A stretch of DNA of 64,000 nucleotides. Source: Sedimentisphaera salicampi. GTDB lineage: Bacteria > Planctomycetota > Phycisphaerae > Sedimentisphaerales > Sedimentisphaeraceae. Both the position numbers and the translations under genes were made by a program. Below the pieces are notes generated by a model, which was not told the DNA's origin, searched no databases, and was given only the letters and a program-made list of their open reading frames with translations. Of the stretch, positions 9,488 to 19,693 are shown piece after piece; position 1 is the first letter of the stretch; each line of letters starts with the position of its first letter. Location of the stretch: the NCBI RefSeq assembly GCF_002117005.1, contig NZ_CP021023.1:1426001-1490000 (forward strand), read 5' to 3'.

Positions 9488-10129
9488 TCATCTCTTTCTT
9501 TTCCGGTAAAGAAGACAGGAACCGATACCAAGCAAAGACAATGTCGCAGGTTCGGGAACAACCTGCATTGAAGCGCTGTCTACATAAGCGATATCTGTAA
9601 CATTAGAGTTAGTATTCTGACTGTGATTAAATCTAATCTGGAAATTGAGTTCGCCTTGAAAGGCCTCCGAAAAGGTGTATTCACCCGTAATCTTCTGCCA
9701 GTCTCCGTTGGTCTCTTTTACAAAGTCTGAGACATACGCTACTGAACTATTATTAACAAGCCTGAAGCCAAGTCCGGTACCTGTGCCTGTCGAGTCCCAG
9801 TCTGTTACATTTACCATCATGCTCATTTCGACGGTATCGCCGGCATTGTAAGAAAGGCCATCATTCAACTCATTTCTTTCTGTGTTCAAGCTCACCCCGT
9901 CCTCTTGCCAGTCTGAATTAGACGTAATCTCGAGCGAACGCGACCCTTGATAGGCCTCGTCTTCTGTTCCAACAGAATGAACTCCAGCATTTACATTCCA
10001 GTAATAGACCCATTCAGGATTATCACTTTCCCAGTTTTCAAAGGAACCATCCTGCAGCAACTGAGTGTTGTAAGAGGCATTTGCGGCAACAACAACACTA
10101 AGTAACGATAAAAATAGCATTTTCTTCAT
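9488..10129 (-). CDS. PEP-CTERM sorting domain protein (paralogue)
   Basis: Start chosen at 10129: AGAGG lies 8 bases upstream and the protein then begins MKKMLFLSLLSVVVAANA, a normal signal peptide that matches the paralogue at 8009-8668. The frame stays open to 10264, but that extension has no export signal of its own. The mature part (213 residues in all) is the same jelly-roll-like module, and it ends with 'VVPEPATLSLLGIG' and RKRKR. The two paralogues differ mostly by scattered substitutions. It is presumably exosortase-sorted and possibly glycan-binding at the cell surface. Confidence 0.85.
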   Translation of the reverse strand: MKKMLFLSLLSVVVAANASYNTQLLQDGSFENWESDNPEWVYYWNVNAGVHSVGTEDEAYQGSRSLEITSNSDWQEDGVSLNTERNELNDGLSYNAGDTVEMSMMVNVTDWDSTGTGTGLGFRLVNNSSVAYVSDFVKETNGDWQKITGEYTFSEAFQGELNFQIRFNHSQNTNSNVTDIAYVDSASMQVVPEPATLSLLGIGSCLLYRKRKR

Positions 10130-10769
10130 TTTTTTAACCTCTAATAAAAAACGTCTTATACATCGAACCTTATACATAACTTCAACGCGAAGATAGGTTC
10201 GAAAGTCAAATTCCACAAAAGCAATGCTTGATGCCAAACCCTGTTGAATTAATAATTCCACCACAAAAAGTTTACTGCATATTTTTAATATGAACCACTA
10301 TATTACAATAACTTGAATCTTAATGATTTTCAAGTTATTTTTTTGAAATTTAACAAAATAAAAATTATTTTCCGCTCAAGCAAATAAAATATATTTCAAA
10401 ATAGCAGCAAGAAAACATTAAACAATAAGACTTTTGATAACAAATACTTATCTGTATTTATCATATTAATGGCGGCAAGCTTTCAAATGGAAAATTATCT
10501 TAAGGCCAATTTCCCATGATAAGGGATATAAGCAAATAAAAACTTCGTATCAAAATTGGCAATATATATATAATCTTAAACTATGGCTTAAAAACCACGG
10601 CCTTTTTATCACATTTATGTTTCAACAAAAAGAAACTTATGCTTTTTTATTATTTATTCATTGCAGATAACTCCTAAATATAGTATTATTGTGGAATTGA
10701 TTTGCATTATGCTGCAAGTCGGTATTATTTCATGGCCTAAATAATTATAAATGAATTGATAATTTTAAG
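10130..10769. other. AT-rich upstream region of PEP-CTERM gene 2, divergent from the GH78-like gene
   Basis: About 640 bases hold no credible gene. Up to 10680 this is duplication copy 2, including the dyads at 10310-10336 (AACTTGA/TCAAGTT) and 10619-10636 (GTTTC/GAAAC). The last ~90 bases are unique and lie directly before the plus-strand gene at 10770, so promoters for both divergent genes must lie here. Confidence 0.5.
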
Positions 10770-13127
10770 ATGACGCCCATATTAAAACTTAAAAATGCTA
10801 TATTACCAAATAAAAAGAACCCGCTGCTGACTAAAAGTAAGTGGATATGGCTTAAGAACCCACAATATTGCGAAAATCAATGGGTCAATATAAGACGAAC
10901 TTTTGATCTGGATAGCGCAGATCCCAACTCGTCCCTTCACATCAGCATTGATACGGACTATTGCGTTTGGATAAATGGGCAATTTGTTTATTCAGGTCAA
11001 TTCAGCGACTATCCGAAACACAAACATTACGACACATTAAGAATAGGTGATTACCTGAAAAGCGGAATTAACTGCCTCGCTATTCTGGGTTACTATCAGG
11101 GAAAAAATACAAGCCGGTATATAAAGGGGCAGCCAGGGATAATTTTCGCTGTTGAAAATTACGACAATGTAATTTCAAGCGATCGAAATTGCAGAATCAG
11201 AACCTCTCCAGAATATCAAAATGGCCCGATACCACATACAACAGCACAGCTGGGTTATAATATCATTTGCGACGCTTCCAAAAATGACGGGTGGACATTT
11301 GAAGATTATGACGATAAAAACTGGGAAATCCCAATTGAGAAAACTTTGGCAACAAATGGTTTTTGGGGAAAATTAGATCCAAGACCCTTGCCCAAGCTAT
11401 CGCTTTCAAAAATATCTGCCGGCTTAATTGAATACGGCAGCCTTAATCGCAGTTCCGAGAATATTGACTGCCCGGTTGCCCAGACAATGGCACAAGACAC
11501 CTTGATACCATTGCACCAAACCAGTGATATTGGCAAATACGAGTATTTTGTTTTTCATCCAAAAAATGAACACGAGGGATGCTATGCAATATTCGACCTT
11601 GGGCAGGAAAGCTTCGGCTACTTAGAACTGGAATTAACAGCTGAAAGAGGAACTGCAGTTGACATAGCGCATGGAGAACATCTGCTGGACAAAAGAGTCA
11701 GATGCTGCATTGAGGACAGGAATTTTGCTGACCGATACATTTGTGCAGAGGGCAGGCAAAGCTGGATGATGCCAGCCAGAAGGCTCGGCTGCCGATATCT
11801 TGAATTGCATTTAACCCGAACAAATAAGCCTGTCCAAATTCACAGGATAGGACTAAAACAAGTTTCATACCCTGTAAAGCCCAGAGGCCGCTTCGAATGC
11901 AGCAATGAACTGCATAACCGTATTTATGAATTATGCACAAAGACGCTGGAGCTATGCATGCATGAGCATTACGAAGACTGCCCTTGGCGTGAACAGGCTT
12001 TATACAGCAGCGACGCAAGGATTCAAGCCCTTTGCGGATATTATGCTTTTGGAGAGTACGACTTTCCCGAAGTTTCATTGCGGCTATTAGGCGAGAGTTT
12101 GAATTCAGACGGCTTTCTTGAGCTTTGCGCACCCAGTGTCCAGAGCACTACAATTCCATGCTTTTCACTTATCTGGATTGTAGCTATCCATGAGCATATT
12201 CTTTTCAGCGGCAGAAGTAATCTCGGTAACGAATTTGCGCAGCAGATTGACAATATGCTCAAAAGCTATATTTCTATGTGTAATGAACAGGGTTTAATGG
12301 AATCGCCCCAAGGCTCGAGATACTGGAACTTCTATGAATGGACTCCAGCTCTTAATGGCTGCCAAAAAGATGGGAAAGCAAAAATCGAAAGCCCTTTAAA
12401 TCTATTTTTACTGGAGTCTTTTAATTCAGCGGCGGAGATATACAAGTATATTGGTGATAAAGCAAGGTCTGAATACTATTCGCTGAAAGCCGAAAAACTA
12501 AAAGACACATTGAGTTCAATGTACGGCTCATCAGAACTGCTCCCGACACAATTAGAGCCTCAGCCAAAACAAAAAATTTATTCCCAATTAACCGAATCAC
12601 TTGCTTTAATCACTGGCATACCTCAAAAACAATCAATAAATGATTTTTGCAAAAACATAGTTTACAATGAGAACATTGAAAAGGCTACACTCTGTAATCT
12701 TTTATATGTTTATAAAGCTGTTATATTGAAATCTGATTACAAGGCCTTCGTTCTGGAAGATATAGCCGAGAAATGGGGTCATATGCTCAAATGCGGTGCA
12801 ACAAGCTGCTGGGAAACTATAAAAGGAGCTTATGATTTTAATGGGGCAGGAAGCCTGTGTCATGGCTGGTCAACTGTACCGATTTACTTTTATTACTCTT
12901 TGATCTTAGGAGTTAAGCCTCTGGAACCGGGATTCAAGACTTTTTCCGTGAATCCTTATCTCGAAGAAATTGAGCAAGCAAGCGGAGAGGTCCCTACTCC
13001 TTATGGAAATATTGCCGTGAAATGGGATTCTTCAAATAATGTATTCTATGTAAGTCATCCAAAGGCGATTAACCCTTGTATTAGCGAGGAGCCCGGAAGC
13101 TTAAAAATATTAACGGAAAAATATTGA
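10770..13127 (+). CDS. GH78-like alpha-L-rhamnosidase
   Basis: The protein has 785 residues and no signal peptide, so it is probably cytoplasmic. The N-terminal beta-sandwich ('WIWLKN', 'WVNIRRTFDL', 'DTDYCVWINGQ') matches the substrate-binding domains of GH78 enzymes. The hallmark 'YEDCPWREQALYSSDAR' near residues 405-421 opens the (alpha/alpha)6 barrel and contains the acidic residues used by this family. The C-terminal 'GYGNIAVKW'-type sandwich (here 'TPYGNIAVKWD') is also typical. GH78 enzymes remove terminal rhamnose by inversion. The start is supported only by a weak TTTTAAG. It is the only plus-strand gene in this part of the window. It converges on the dockerin protein at 13136, leaving an 8-base gap. 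Confidence 0.85.
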   Translation: MTPILKLKNAILPNKKNPLLTKSKWIWLKNPQYCENQWVNIRRTFDLDSADPNSSLHISIDTDYCVWINGQFVYSGQFSDYPKHKHYDTLRIGDYLKSGINCLAILGYYQGKNTSRYIKGQPGIIFAVENYDNVISSDRNCRIRTSPEYQNGPIPHTTAQLGYNIICDASKNDGWTFEDYDDKNWEIPIEKTLATNGFWGKLDPRPLPKLSLSKISAGLIEYGSLNRSSENIDCPVAQTMAQDTLIPLHQTSDIGKYEYFVFHPKNEHEGCYAIFDLGQESFGYLELELTAERGTAVDIAHGEHLLDKRVRCCIEDRNFADRYICAEGRQSWMMPARRLGCRYLELHLTRTNKPVQIHRIGLKQVSYPVKPRGRFECSNELHNRIYELCTKTLELCMHEHYEDCPWREQALYSSDARIQALCGYYAFGEYDFPEVSLRLLGESLNSDGFLELCAPSVQSTTIPCFSLIWIVAIHEHILFSGRSNLGNEFAQQIDNMLKSYISMCNEQGLMESPQGSRYWNFYEWTPALNGCQKDGKAKIESPLNLFLLESFNSAAEIYKYIGDKARSEYYSLKAEKLKDTLSSMYGSSELLPTQLEPQPKQKIYSQLTESLALITGIPQKQSINDFCKNIVYNENIEKATLCNLLYVYKAVILKSDYKAFVLEDIAEKWGHMLKCGATSCWETIKGAYDFNGAGSLCHGWSTVPIYFYYSLILGVKPLEPGFKTFSVNPYLEEIEQASGEVPTPYGNIAVKWDSSNNVFYVSHPKAINPCISEEPGSLKILTEKY

Positions 13128-13135
13128 CTTCTAAA

Positions 13136-16100
13136 TCAGCTGCCCTGATAAAGCCAGCTGGACATAAATTGAACTAAGTCATTAAAATCAACATGGTCGT
13201 CTTCTACAAAATCACCGTGCCCCTTAAAAGCATCCCGAAGCCAGTATCTGTGTATATACACAAAATCGCTCATATCTACAATGCCGTCGCAGTTTACATC
13301 TTCTATTCTTCCGCAAGGCTCTGCAGAAGGCTCGCCCTCCAACGGCTCATTATTGGCCATTACTTCCTGAATCTGCGTCTGCGACAGGGCTGCGCTGTAA
13401 ATTCTGAGATCATCAATACTACCCTGCCAAACACTGCTTCCGTCAGGATTTGCTCCTATAGCTACATCAACACTGTTTCCATTGTCTATGCAGCCATACT
13501 TCAGAGCTGTTTGAGAATCAGCACAGCCGTTTTTATAAATTCTCATAGTACTACCATCGTACACAGCGCAAACATGAACCCACTGGTCTATCGGTATTTG
13601 CTGAGAAACGCCCTGAAGCGTTGTTGTAGTATCATTTGTCTTCAAACGAAAACGAAGGAAATATTCCCCGCCGACTCTCGTTGTACTTAGCATCCAGAAA
13701 TGATCCTGCTCAGAAAAACCTGAAGCCTTGGACAGAATCCGGTTATCCCCGGCAAAATTGAAACCGGACGCCTTAACCCATGCGGCAATTGTGAGTTGAT
13801 TGCCGTCAATTCCGAAAGAATCAATCATAACCTTTGAGTCAGAGCCGTTGAACTGCAGCGAATTGTCAAGATAACCGGGAGCAGACAAAACATTATAACC
13901 TGTACCGTTGCGGTTGTATAAGGATGAGTCCGGAATACTCGCAGTGGTGTGATCATCAAATTTCCAATACCCCTGCAAGTTAGCAGGTACCGGATCATCC
14001 TGGCACGTTATAACACAAACAGGCGGAGTTAATGATGACAAGCCTCCGTCCACATCTCTTGCCCTTAGCTGGAATTCATATCTAGTTGAAGGCTGGCAAT
14101 CAAGCATTAAATAGCTTGAGCCTTCAATAGTATCAATCAATTGACCATCGCTAAACAAATCGTAGTTTTGAACTGCAACATTATCTTGAGATAAATCCCA
14201 TTCAATCTCAATCTGGGAAGCTCCACAGCCAGCAATTTTCACATTATCCGGAGAGGAAGGCGGCTCTGAATTAAAAGTTTGCCCGCAAACAGTCTCGCTT
14301 GGAATCGATTCTCCAAATTGATTGTAGGCCTTTACATAAAAGCAATAACTTTGACCTGAACTAAGTCCGTCCAAAAAAAAATCCTCAGCCCCGATATCCG
14401 CTAATAAGGAACCTGAACCATCATATATACGATACCCTGTTGCAGGAGCGCTGTCTTGAGGCAGATCCCAGCTCAAGCTGAGCTGAGATTCGGTTATATC
14501 ATTGACAGTTACTCCAGCAGGAGTATCAGGTGGTGTCTGGTCTTGTGTTATAATCTCAAAGATTTTACCATCACCAGCGGGGAAAGATATTACCTCGCCC
14601 ATATTGTACTCAACTGAGCTTTCGAGGTCTTTCAGTTTTGCTGAAGGGTAGTCAGCGCTGTTAATGGTAATTTCTGATGAGGAAGTGCAATCGTGATTCA
14701 CTGCTATGATATATTTCTTGTTTTCAGCCTGTAAGGCAGCAGCTTCTCCATTGCTGTATCCATAAGGATTCCCGCCGCCGGAAATTGATATTGCAAAATC
14801 ATCTTTACTTAATTCAGGCAGCACATTGTACACTTCAGGCTGTTTAAGCCTGCCGTAAACATCAGATACAGCCGATTTAATTGGGGGGTTGTCTTCGATG
14901 CCTGTCCAGTCTTGCTGGGTTTCATATATAAAGAAAAAGGAACCAGAAATTGCTCTTGAAAGGCCAAGCCATACCTGTAAACGAATTTCTTCGGGGGTCG
15001 GCTCTCTAAGGCTATCGAGAAAATTATGCGATTGATGTATGATCCAAGTCTTTACCCCGCGAGGTTCCACAAAATCCATCGCCCAATCCATGTACTCAAG
15101 CATATCAATGCCCTGATAACCCCAGATATCTCTTAAATCACCCGGCTGAGTACCCTGATTAAAGGGGTACACATCAAGAAGAAGCTGGTGGGGCTTCATA
15201 TCTGAAGTATATCCGCTTATCCTTGAGTCGCGGCCAATTAAAACAGGTACGCTGGGATGATCAGGGTCAAGCCTGTGCAGGACCTGCTGTATAGCTCTCA
15301 AGCGATATCCCATTTCCGGTTCATAGCTCGGTTCATCCAAAAGTTCGTAACCCAAAAGAGAAGATTTATTTTTGACAGGATTCACATAAGGCCCGAGCAG
15401 ATCTTCAAGGCGAGGTTCAGAAGGTGCCATAGGCAAATCTATTATTGCTTCGACAACTTCATAAAGGTTTACCAGAACCTTCAAATTCCTGGATTCAACT
15501 GCCGGCCACCAAGAAGAAGCCTGACGTGTAGCTCCGTATTGAACTGTTCCCGAATGAGGGTGCCTGAAGGCGTTGCAATTCATCGAGACTAAATTATCAA
15601 GATCGGATGCTTGAGTAGAATTAAAACCAAGCCACATACCAAGTACATAGAAATCACCCTGATCATGGGGCTCCTGTCCTGTCGGCGGCAAATCAAGCAG
15701 ATTTATCTTAGAACCCGCTCTCAGCTGCCCTGAATTATCAAGAATCTCTATAGTGTATGTTTGAGCCGTACAGATGCTGCCGCTATTATCTTTACCGTCC
15801 CATTGGATCGGATCGGTTTTTGGCAGATTTCTAACAGTCTCTCCGCTGCTGTTTCTAACTACAACGCTGTCTGAGGAATTGAAATTGAAGCCGGACTGAG
15901 TGTTCAGATTCACCTGAGCAGTATCGTAAACATCATCATCGTTTGGACTAAACTCAAGACATCTCGGGCTCACCATTGAAACAACAGATGGGTCTGAATA
16001 TACACAAGACAGCAAAGATCTCGACCCGCCTGAAACGGGCGTAAACTCCAATATGTAGCCGTTCTTCTGCGCGAAATCTGAATATATTTCATTTTCAAGC

Positions 16101-17065
16101 CGACCATCCCAAACATATTGCCCCTCAGGCATCTGGCGGATGGTGGTATTATTGAATCTTTTGATTTTGATATATCCCGACTCTTCCTCCGGCACTGAAA
16201 CACTTACTTCATCTTTGATTAAATCATAATTAGGACTGATTCTATTATTATCCCGCTCAGCCAAAACAGCCGTATCATGCATCCTCTTTTGAGTGTCTGA
16301 ACTAACATTCGCTGCGGAAAGATCTTCACCTGCCAGAGAATCTCCAGCAACACTCAAATCATCAATAGTTGCCTGATATTGACCCGAGTCGTCTATCATT
16401 AGAATATCCGTATAACCCCAGCTGCCGTCAAATTCGGCAGTTTTGCTGCCTGCGGTTACCTGTATTTGGTCAACCTCATTACTTGGTCTCTCCCACCAGT
16501 ATTGGTTGCCGTTGTAGGGATGGGTGCTCAGGCATTCGGGCGGATTCCAATCAAGGTCATTGGTAACAGCTGCAGCATCCAAGCCGACCATCCTTAATGG
16601 CCATTCTGTACTGCCGCTGCCGGATTCTTTATATCTTATTGTGCAGATGCCTGCTTCAAGATATACACTTGTCTTGGCCCACGTCTTGTTGCCGCTTATT
16701 TCATTTTTACATGAGCCGTTGACATAAACTTCTGCCTTAGGCCCTGTATTACCGTGCTGATAAAGACGGGTAAAAATGTTATAATTGCCACAGACCGGAA
16801 TGTCAATTTGACATTCCACATATCCGTTCGGCCGTATGAAATAGAAATCCTGATACTGAGCTTCATTCGAGCTTACCCGATCAAACTGAGTACTTTTTGT
16901 TTTGATGTCCTCTATTTCAGACAAAAGGTAATAATCTTCGCCAGATTGGACAAATTGATTGTCCGAAATCGTAGGTCTGGCTTCAATTATCAAGGTTTGA
17001 CCCAAAACCGTCAAAGATAGAGTCAGATAAACTGACAAACACAATGCAGCAGTTTTAATATTCAT
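13136..17065 (-). CDS. Large secreted multidomain protein: TIM barrel, FN3 x2, LamG, C-terminal dockerin
   Basis: The ATG at 17065 is preferred because it gives a clean signal peptide (MNIKTAALCLSVYLTLS); an upstream TTG at 17098 is possible. The 1309 residues contain, in order: an N-terminal CBM-like sandwich (about 20-170), a FlgD-type Ig-like module with 'WDGKDNSG' (about 370-455), and a probable GH-A TIM barrel (about 465-740; 'ELLDEPSYE' could carry a catalytic Glu). Then follow two fibronectin III modules (about 845-1018), a LamG/concanavalin-like module (about 1025-1225) and a two-repeat type I dockerin ('VNCDGIVDMSDF', 'VEDDHVDFNDL') at the end. I cannot name a GH family for the barrel. 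It is 33 bases downstream of a pseudopilin gene. Confidence 0.8.
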   Translation of the reverse strand: MNIKTAALCLSVYLTLSLTVLGQTLIIEARPTISDNQFVQSGEDYYLLSEIEDIKTKSTQFDRVSSNEAQYQDFYFIRPNGYVECQIDIPVCGNYNIFTRLYQHGNTGPKAEVYVNGSCKNEISGNKTWAKTSVYLEAGICTIRYKESGSGSTEWPLRMVGLDAAAVTNDLDWNPPECLSTHPYNGNQYWWERPSNEVDQIQVTAGSKTAEFDGSWGYTDILMIDDSGQYQATIDDLSVAGDSLAGEDLSAANVSSDTQKRMHDTAVLAERDNNRISPNYDLIKDEVSVSVPEEESGYIKIKRFNNTTIRQMPEGQYVWDGRLENEIYSDFAQKNGYILEFTPVSGGSRSLLSCVYSDPSVVSMVSPRCLEFSPNDDDVYDTAQVNLNTQSGFNFNSSDSVVVRNSSGETVRNLPKTDPIQWDGKDNSGSICTAQTYTIEILDNSGQLRAGSKINLLDLPPTGQEPHDQGDFYVLGMWLGFNSTQASDLDNLVSMNCNAFRHPHSGTVQYGATRQASSWWPAVESRNLKVLVNLYEVVEAIIDLPMAPSEPRLEDLLGPYVNPVKNKSSLLGYELLDEPSYEPEMGYRLRAIQQVLHRLDPDHPSVPVLIGRDSRISGYTSDMKPHQLLLDVYPFNQGTQPGDLRDIWGYQGIDMLEYMDWAMDFVEPRGVKTWIIHQSHNFLDSLREPTPEEIRLQVWLGLSRAISGSFFFIYETQQDWTGIEDNPPIKSAVSDVYGRLKQPEVYNVLPELSKDDFAISISGGGNPYGYSNGEAAALQAENKKYIIAVNHDCTSSSEITINSADYPSAKLKDLESSVEYNMGEVISFPAGDGKIFEIITQDQTPPDTPAGVTVNDITESQLSLSWDLPQDSAPATGYRIYDGSGSLLADIGAEDFFLDGLSSGQSYCFYVKAYNQFGESIPSETVCGQTFNSEPPSSPDNVKIAGCGASQIEIEWDLSQDNVAVQNYDLFSDGQLIDTIEGSSYLMLDCQPSTRYEFQLRARDVDGGLSSLTPPVCVITCQDDPVPANLQGYWKFDDHTTASIPDSSLYNRNGTGYNVLSAPGYLDNSLQFNGSDSKVMIDSFGIDGNQLTIAAWVKASGFNFAGDNRILSKASGFSEQDHFWMLSTTRVGGEYFLRFRLKTNDTTTTLQGVSQQIPIDQWVHVCAVYDGSTMRIYKNGCADSQTALKYGCIDNGNSVDVAIGANPDGSSVWQGSIDDLRIYSAALSQTQIQEVMANNEPLEGEPSAEPCGRIEDVNCDGIVDMSDFVYIHRYWLRDAFKGHGDFVEDDHVDFNDLVQFMSSWLYQGS

Positions 17066-17098
17066 CGTAAAATCACTCAAGCTTAATAATAACTGCAA

Positions 17099-17857
17099 TT
17101 AAGGTTTAAAATGTCCGTCCAGCATCTTTTCCATATGATCTACAGAATCAACGCTGCCGTCGGCAAAGAGATAATTCAAGGAATCCATATGAGTCGGTCC
17201 CCAGCCTGCACCCTCAAGTTCGCCATAAGCATCGTATGCAAGGAGACCTGGACTGTTTCTTTCTAAACCAGTGTGATAAGAACCTCGCCAGTTCCCAAAC
17301 TGAGCAAGAGGCCAATCCGCAGCATGAAATATCTCATATACAAGGACCTTTGAGTGCGGTCTTCTTATTGAAGCAGACTTCACTGGATTTAAACTAGCTC
17401 CACCAAGACTGCCGTTATCTTGGCTCCACCTTGTTACTAAGTTTGCGTTTGCGCAATAGCTGAAGCTTTCCTTTCCGCCTGCAGCAGGGTCTTTGGAAAT
17501 CTTTCCATGGGAAGGACAGTTTCCGACCGTACCAACACTGGCTTCTCTGAATCTATCCATATCTTTCATACTTCCTGATTCAAGGCCTAAGGAAGGTCCA
17601 AGCAAGCCCCACCATGTCTTATTAAGGGCATCTTCTACATTTGCCGGATTACCATCAATGCTTTGCGGCAGCTTATCATCATTTTCGGTTTCATAAATCG
17701 AAAACGCAAGGCCTATTTGTTTCATTTGATTTTTGCATACTACTCTGCGGGCCATTTGACGAGCTTTGTTAAGAGCCGGCATAAGTATTGCCATCAATAG
17801 TGCAATTATGGATATAACCACAAGCAGTTCGATTAATGTAAAAGCTTTCTTTTTCAT
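17099..17857 (-). CDS. Pseudopilin-like protein with prepilin N-terminus (DUF1559-like)
   Basis: The protein has 252 residues. The N-terminus [19 protein letters not shown] is a textbook type IV prepilin/type II secretion pseudopilin cleavage and methylation signal, with the Phe/Glu+5 pattern and a hydrophobic helix up to 'ILMPAL'. A globular domain follows, with the C-terminal motif '[16 protein letters not shown]' (His-X9-Asp-Gly type) found in many planctomycete members. It lies between two dockerin-type secreted proteins on the same strand. Such pseudopilins are common next to glycan-degradation genes in this phylum; whether this one serves secretion of the neighbours is an inference. Confidence 0.85.
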   Translation of the reverse strand: MKKKAFTLIELLVVISIIALLMAILMPALNKARQMARRVVCKNQMKQIGLAFSIYETENDDKLPQSIDGNPANVEDALNKTWWGLLGPSLGLESGSMKDMDRFREASVGTVGNCPSHGKISKDPAAGGKESFSYCANANLVTRWSQDNGSLGGASLNPVKSASIRRPHSKVLVYEIFHAADWPLAQFGNWRGSYHTGLERNSPGLLAYDAYGELEGAGWGPTHMDSLNYLFADGSVDSVDHMEKMLDGHFKP

Positions 17858-17879
17858 TATATACTCTCATTCGTTTTTA

Positions 17880-17912
17880 ATGCGGACGGTCCGAAAGGAC
17901 CGCCCGCTGCTA
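17880..17912 (-). terminator. Strong GC-rich hairpin between dockerin protein and pseudopilin genes
   Basis: GCGG-ACGGTCC / GGACCG-CCCGC closes a GAAA tetraloop just after the stop codon of the gene ending at 17921. It would end or stabilise that transcript. Only a short TTAAAAA follows, so intrinsic termination is not certain. Confidence 0.55.
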
Positions 17913-17920
17913 TTATACAC

Positions 17921-19573
17921 TTACTGTAAACAAGTCATATTAGGAAATGTACAAGACATCCATTCTGAAGCAAATTCTGCAAAGTCGATTATATCAACAA
18001 CACAGTCTTCATTGAAGTCAACCGGGTTGTAATAACCAACATCGCCGCATTTGGACTCTCTGGTATAAACCTTGATATTATCGAAATTCCATGTGGGTGT
18101 ATAGCCGCCGGCTCCTTCATTGAGCCCTTCTTCCCAAACATTATTTCTAATACCAAAGAATATTTCATCAAAGCTAAAAATACCTCTGAAGTCTTCCCAT
18201 TTAGCGGCCAGTTCTCCATCGAAGTAAACGCTTACAGATCCGTTTGGATAATTCTCCCATGGGTTAATTATCATATCAATATGTGTAGATGTCTCATGGT
18301 TGATCGCCATGCCCTCAACACCGGCTCCAAAGCTCCACCAGCTGTCTGTTGTAAGGTCGAATGGATCTGAGCCGTTTCCTTCAGTGCTGGACTGCATTAC
18401 CATTGCGCCTGAAGTATCGCTGTAAACCAAAGCAGGGCTTGCATACTCAACATAATACTCATCGCTTTCTGCATCGCCAAAGCCGAAGAAGATAGGGAAG
18501 TCGCCGTCGCTGCCGTTGGACTGTTCAACGTCGAACGATAATGCTGTCAGCTCGCCTGCATTGGTTGCAGGGATATTTGTTGTAAAAAATGCATTTGGTT
18601 CAGAAGCAGCCATGCTGCCTGAGATTGCTCCCCATGGTGGATTCACAGCATTCGGATCGTCGGCGCCGAGCACAGTCCAGTTTCCGCTTGTAGTCCATTG
18701 AGGGTCAATTGAGTCTGAGTTGAAATTGTCTTCAAAGATAAGGTTCCAGTCAACAAATGGATTATTCAGCTGTACGGTTACATTGTCAACAAACCAGCTT
18801 ACGCCAGTATTTCCAATTTTCATTGTATATTGTTCAGGATACTGCCAAGGGCTGCCCGCACTGGGATGTACATTTTCAGTGCCGGCTACGTAAACGTATT
18901 CGCCATCCAAGTTATAGTCTTGGTAAAGCTTCATAGTTACATATTCATCAACATCAAATTCGTGCTTGAGCCTCTGCCATTTCCATGGAGCCCTGTTCAA
19001 ACGATGGTATTTTTCAATACCCTGATGTATAGCTCCCTGTTGGCTAACCGGAATGCCGCCCCAAGAACTTCCAAAGCTTGTTTCGCCTGAAAACATCCAA
19101 CCGTCTGTGTCACCATTAGCTTCGGCTTCGGAACCTCTAAAGCCATCGGAACCGCCTGCAGGAAACATTTGAGAGTGCCTCATCTGTCCACCATTGACAA
19201 ACCCGCCACTAAAAGGATACCAGCCTCCTGCGCCATTTGTTTGCGCTAGGTCATAGCTTAAGGTCATATTAGCGAGTTCACTTTCAGGATACCCCAAATC
19301 TGTAACGATCAGCTCATAGAGATCGAATAAAATCTGGGTGTCTGCAGCTGTTCCAAAAGACAATTTGCCGTAACCGCTCTGGGGGTCATCGCCAAAATGT
19401 ACACCAGGTGTTGTACCGTCAGCGGTGATATCACCATTAAATACTGTCCAGTAATCAGACATAGTACCGTCATTGAAATTTTCTTCATAAATAACTTTGG
19501 GTTCGGGTACTGGGACTGCCAGCAATGTTGCTGTAACAATCAAAAAAGCCATAAAACAGAATATCTTTTTCAT
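17921..19573 (-). CDS. Secreted protein with two concanavalin-like modules and a C-terminal half dockerin
   Basis: The start at 19573 has GGACAG-type Shine-Dalgarno spacing and gives the signal peptide MKKIFCFMAFLIVTATLLA; an upstream in-frame ATG at 19588 overlaps that site. The protein has 550 residues. Two related beta-sandwich modules each start with an 'ENFNDGTMSDYWTVFNGD'/'DNFNSDSIDPQWTTSGNW' pattern typical of LamG/concanavalin-like glycan-binding domains. The tail 'VDFNEDCVVDIIDFAEFASEW' is a single dockerin repeat. No catalytic motif was recognised, so binding or scaffolding is as likely as hydrolysis. A copy of its 5' leader lies just upstream (19658-19705). Confidence 0.75.
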   Translation of the reverse strand: MKKIFCFMAFLIVTATLLAVPVPEPKVIYEENFNDGTMSDYWTVFNGDITADGTTPGVHFGDDPQSGYGKLSFGTAADTQILFDLYELIVTDLGYPESELANMTLSYDLAQTNGAGGWYPFSGGFVNGGQMRHSQMFPAGGSDGFRGSEAEANGDTDGWMFSGETSFGSSWGGIPVSQQGAIHQGIEKYHRLNRAPWKWQRLKHEFDVDEYVTMKLYQDYNLDGEYVYVAGTENVHPSAGSPWQYPEQYTMKIGNTGVSWFVDNVTVQLNNPFVDWNLIFEDNFNSDSIDPQWTTSGNWTVLGADDPNAVNPPWGAISGSMAASEPNAFFTTNIPATNAGELTALSFDVEQSNGSDGDFPIFFGFGDAESDEYYVEYASPALVYSDTSGAMVMQSSTEGNGSDPFDLTTDSWWSFGAGVEGMAINHETSTHIDMIINPWENYPNGSVSVYFDGELAAKWEDFRGIFSFDEIFFGIRNNVWEEGLNEGAGGYTPTWNFDNIKVYTRESKCGDVGYYNPVDFNEDCVVDIIDFAEFASEWMSCTFPNMTCLQ

Positions 19574-19657
19574 TATCTGTCCTTTCATATTAAATTTTTA
19601 TTTCTCTAAAAATAACTAATCATTCAGTAATTCTATCACCATACAAATTGATAACAT

Positions 19658-19693
19658 TCACATTAAAGCCATGAAACAGAGTAATTTACGCAT
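19658..19693 (-). pseudogene. Remnant second copy of the dockerin-gene start (11-codon reading frame)
   Basis: The sequence TTAATATGAAAGGA, a second ATG, and codons reading MRKLLCFMALM then stop closely parallel the leader and first codons of the gene at 19573 (MKKIFCFMAFL). The match covers roughly 47 bases and then ends. It is best read as the stump of a lost paralogue or a partial tandem duplication; a translated leader peptide is an alternative. Confidence 0.5.

Larger units (their letters stand above)
9371..10680. repeat. Tandem duplication unit, copy 2
   Basis: Second copy of the unit at 7892-9221, in the same orientation, containing the PEP-CTERM paralogue at 9488-10129 with its downstream hairpin and upstream AT-rich region. 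The coding part has a short deletion relative to copy 1 around the 'LVNNSSVAY' segment. Confidence 0.85.

Noticed and set aside
10130-10264. N-terminal extension of the second PEP-CTERM protein
   Set aside because: The paralogue starts at the equivalent of 10129, a Shine-Dalgarno sequence is there, and the extension would bury the signal peptide.
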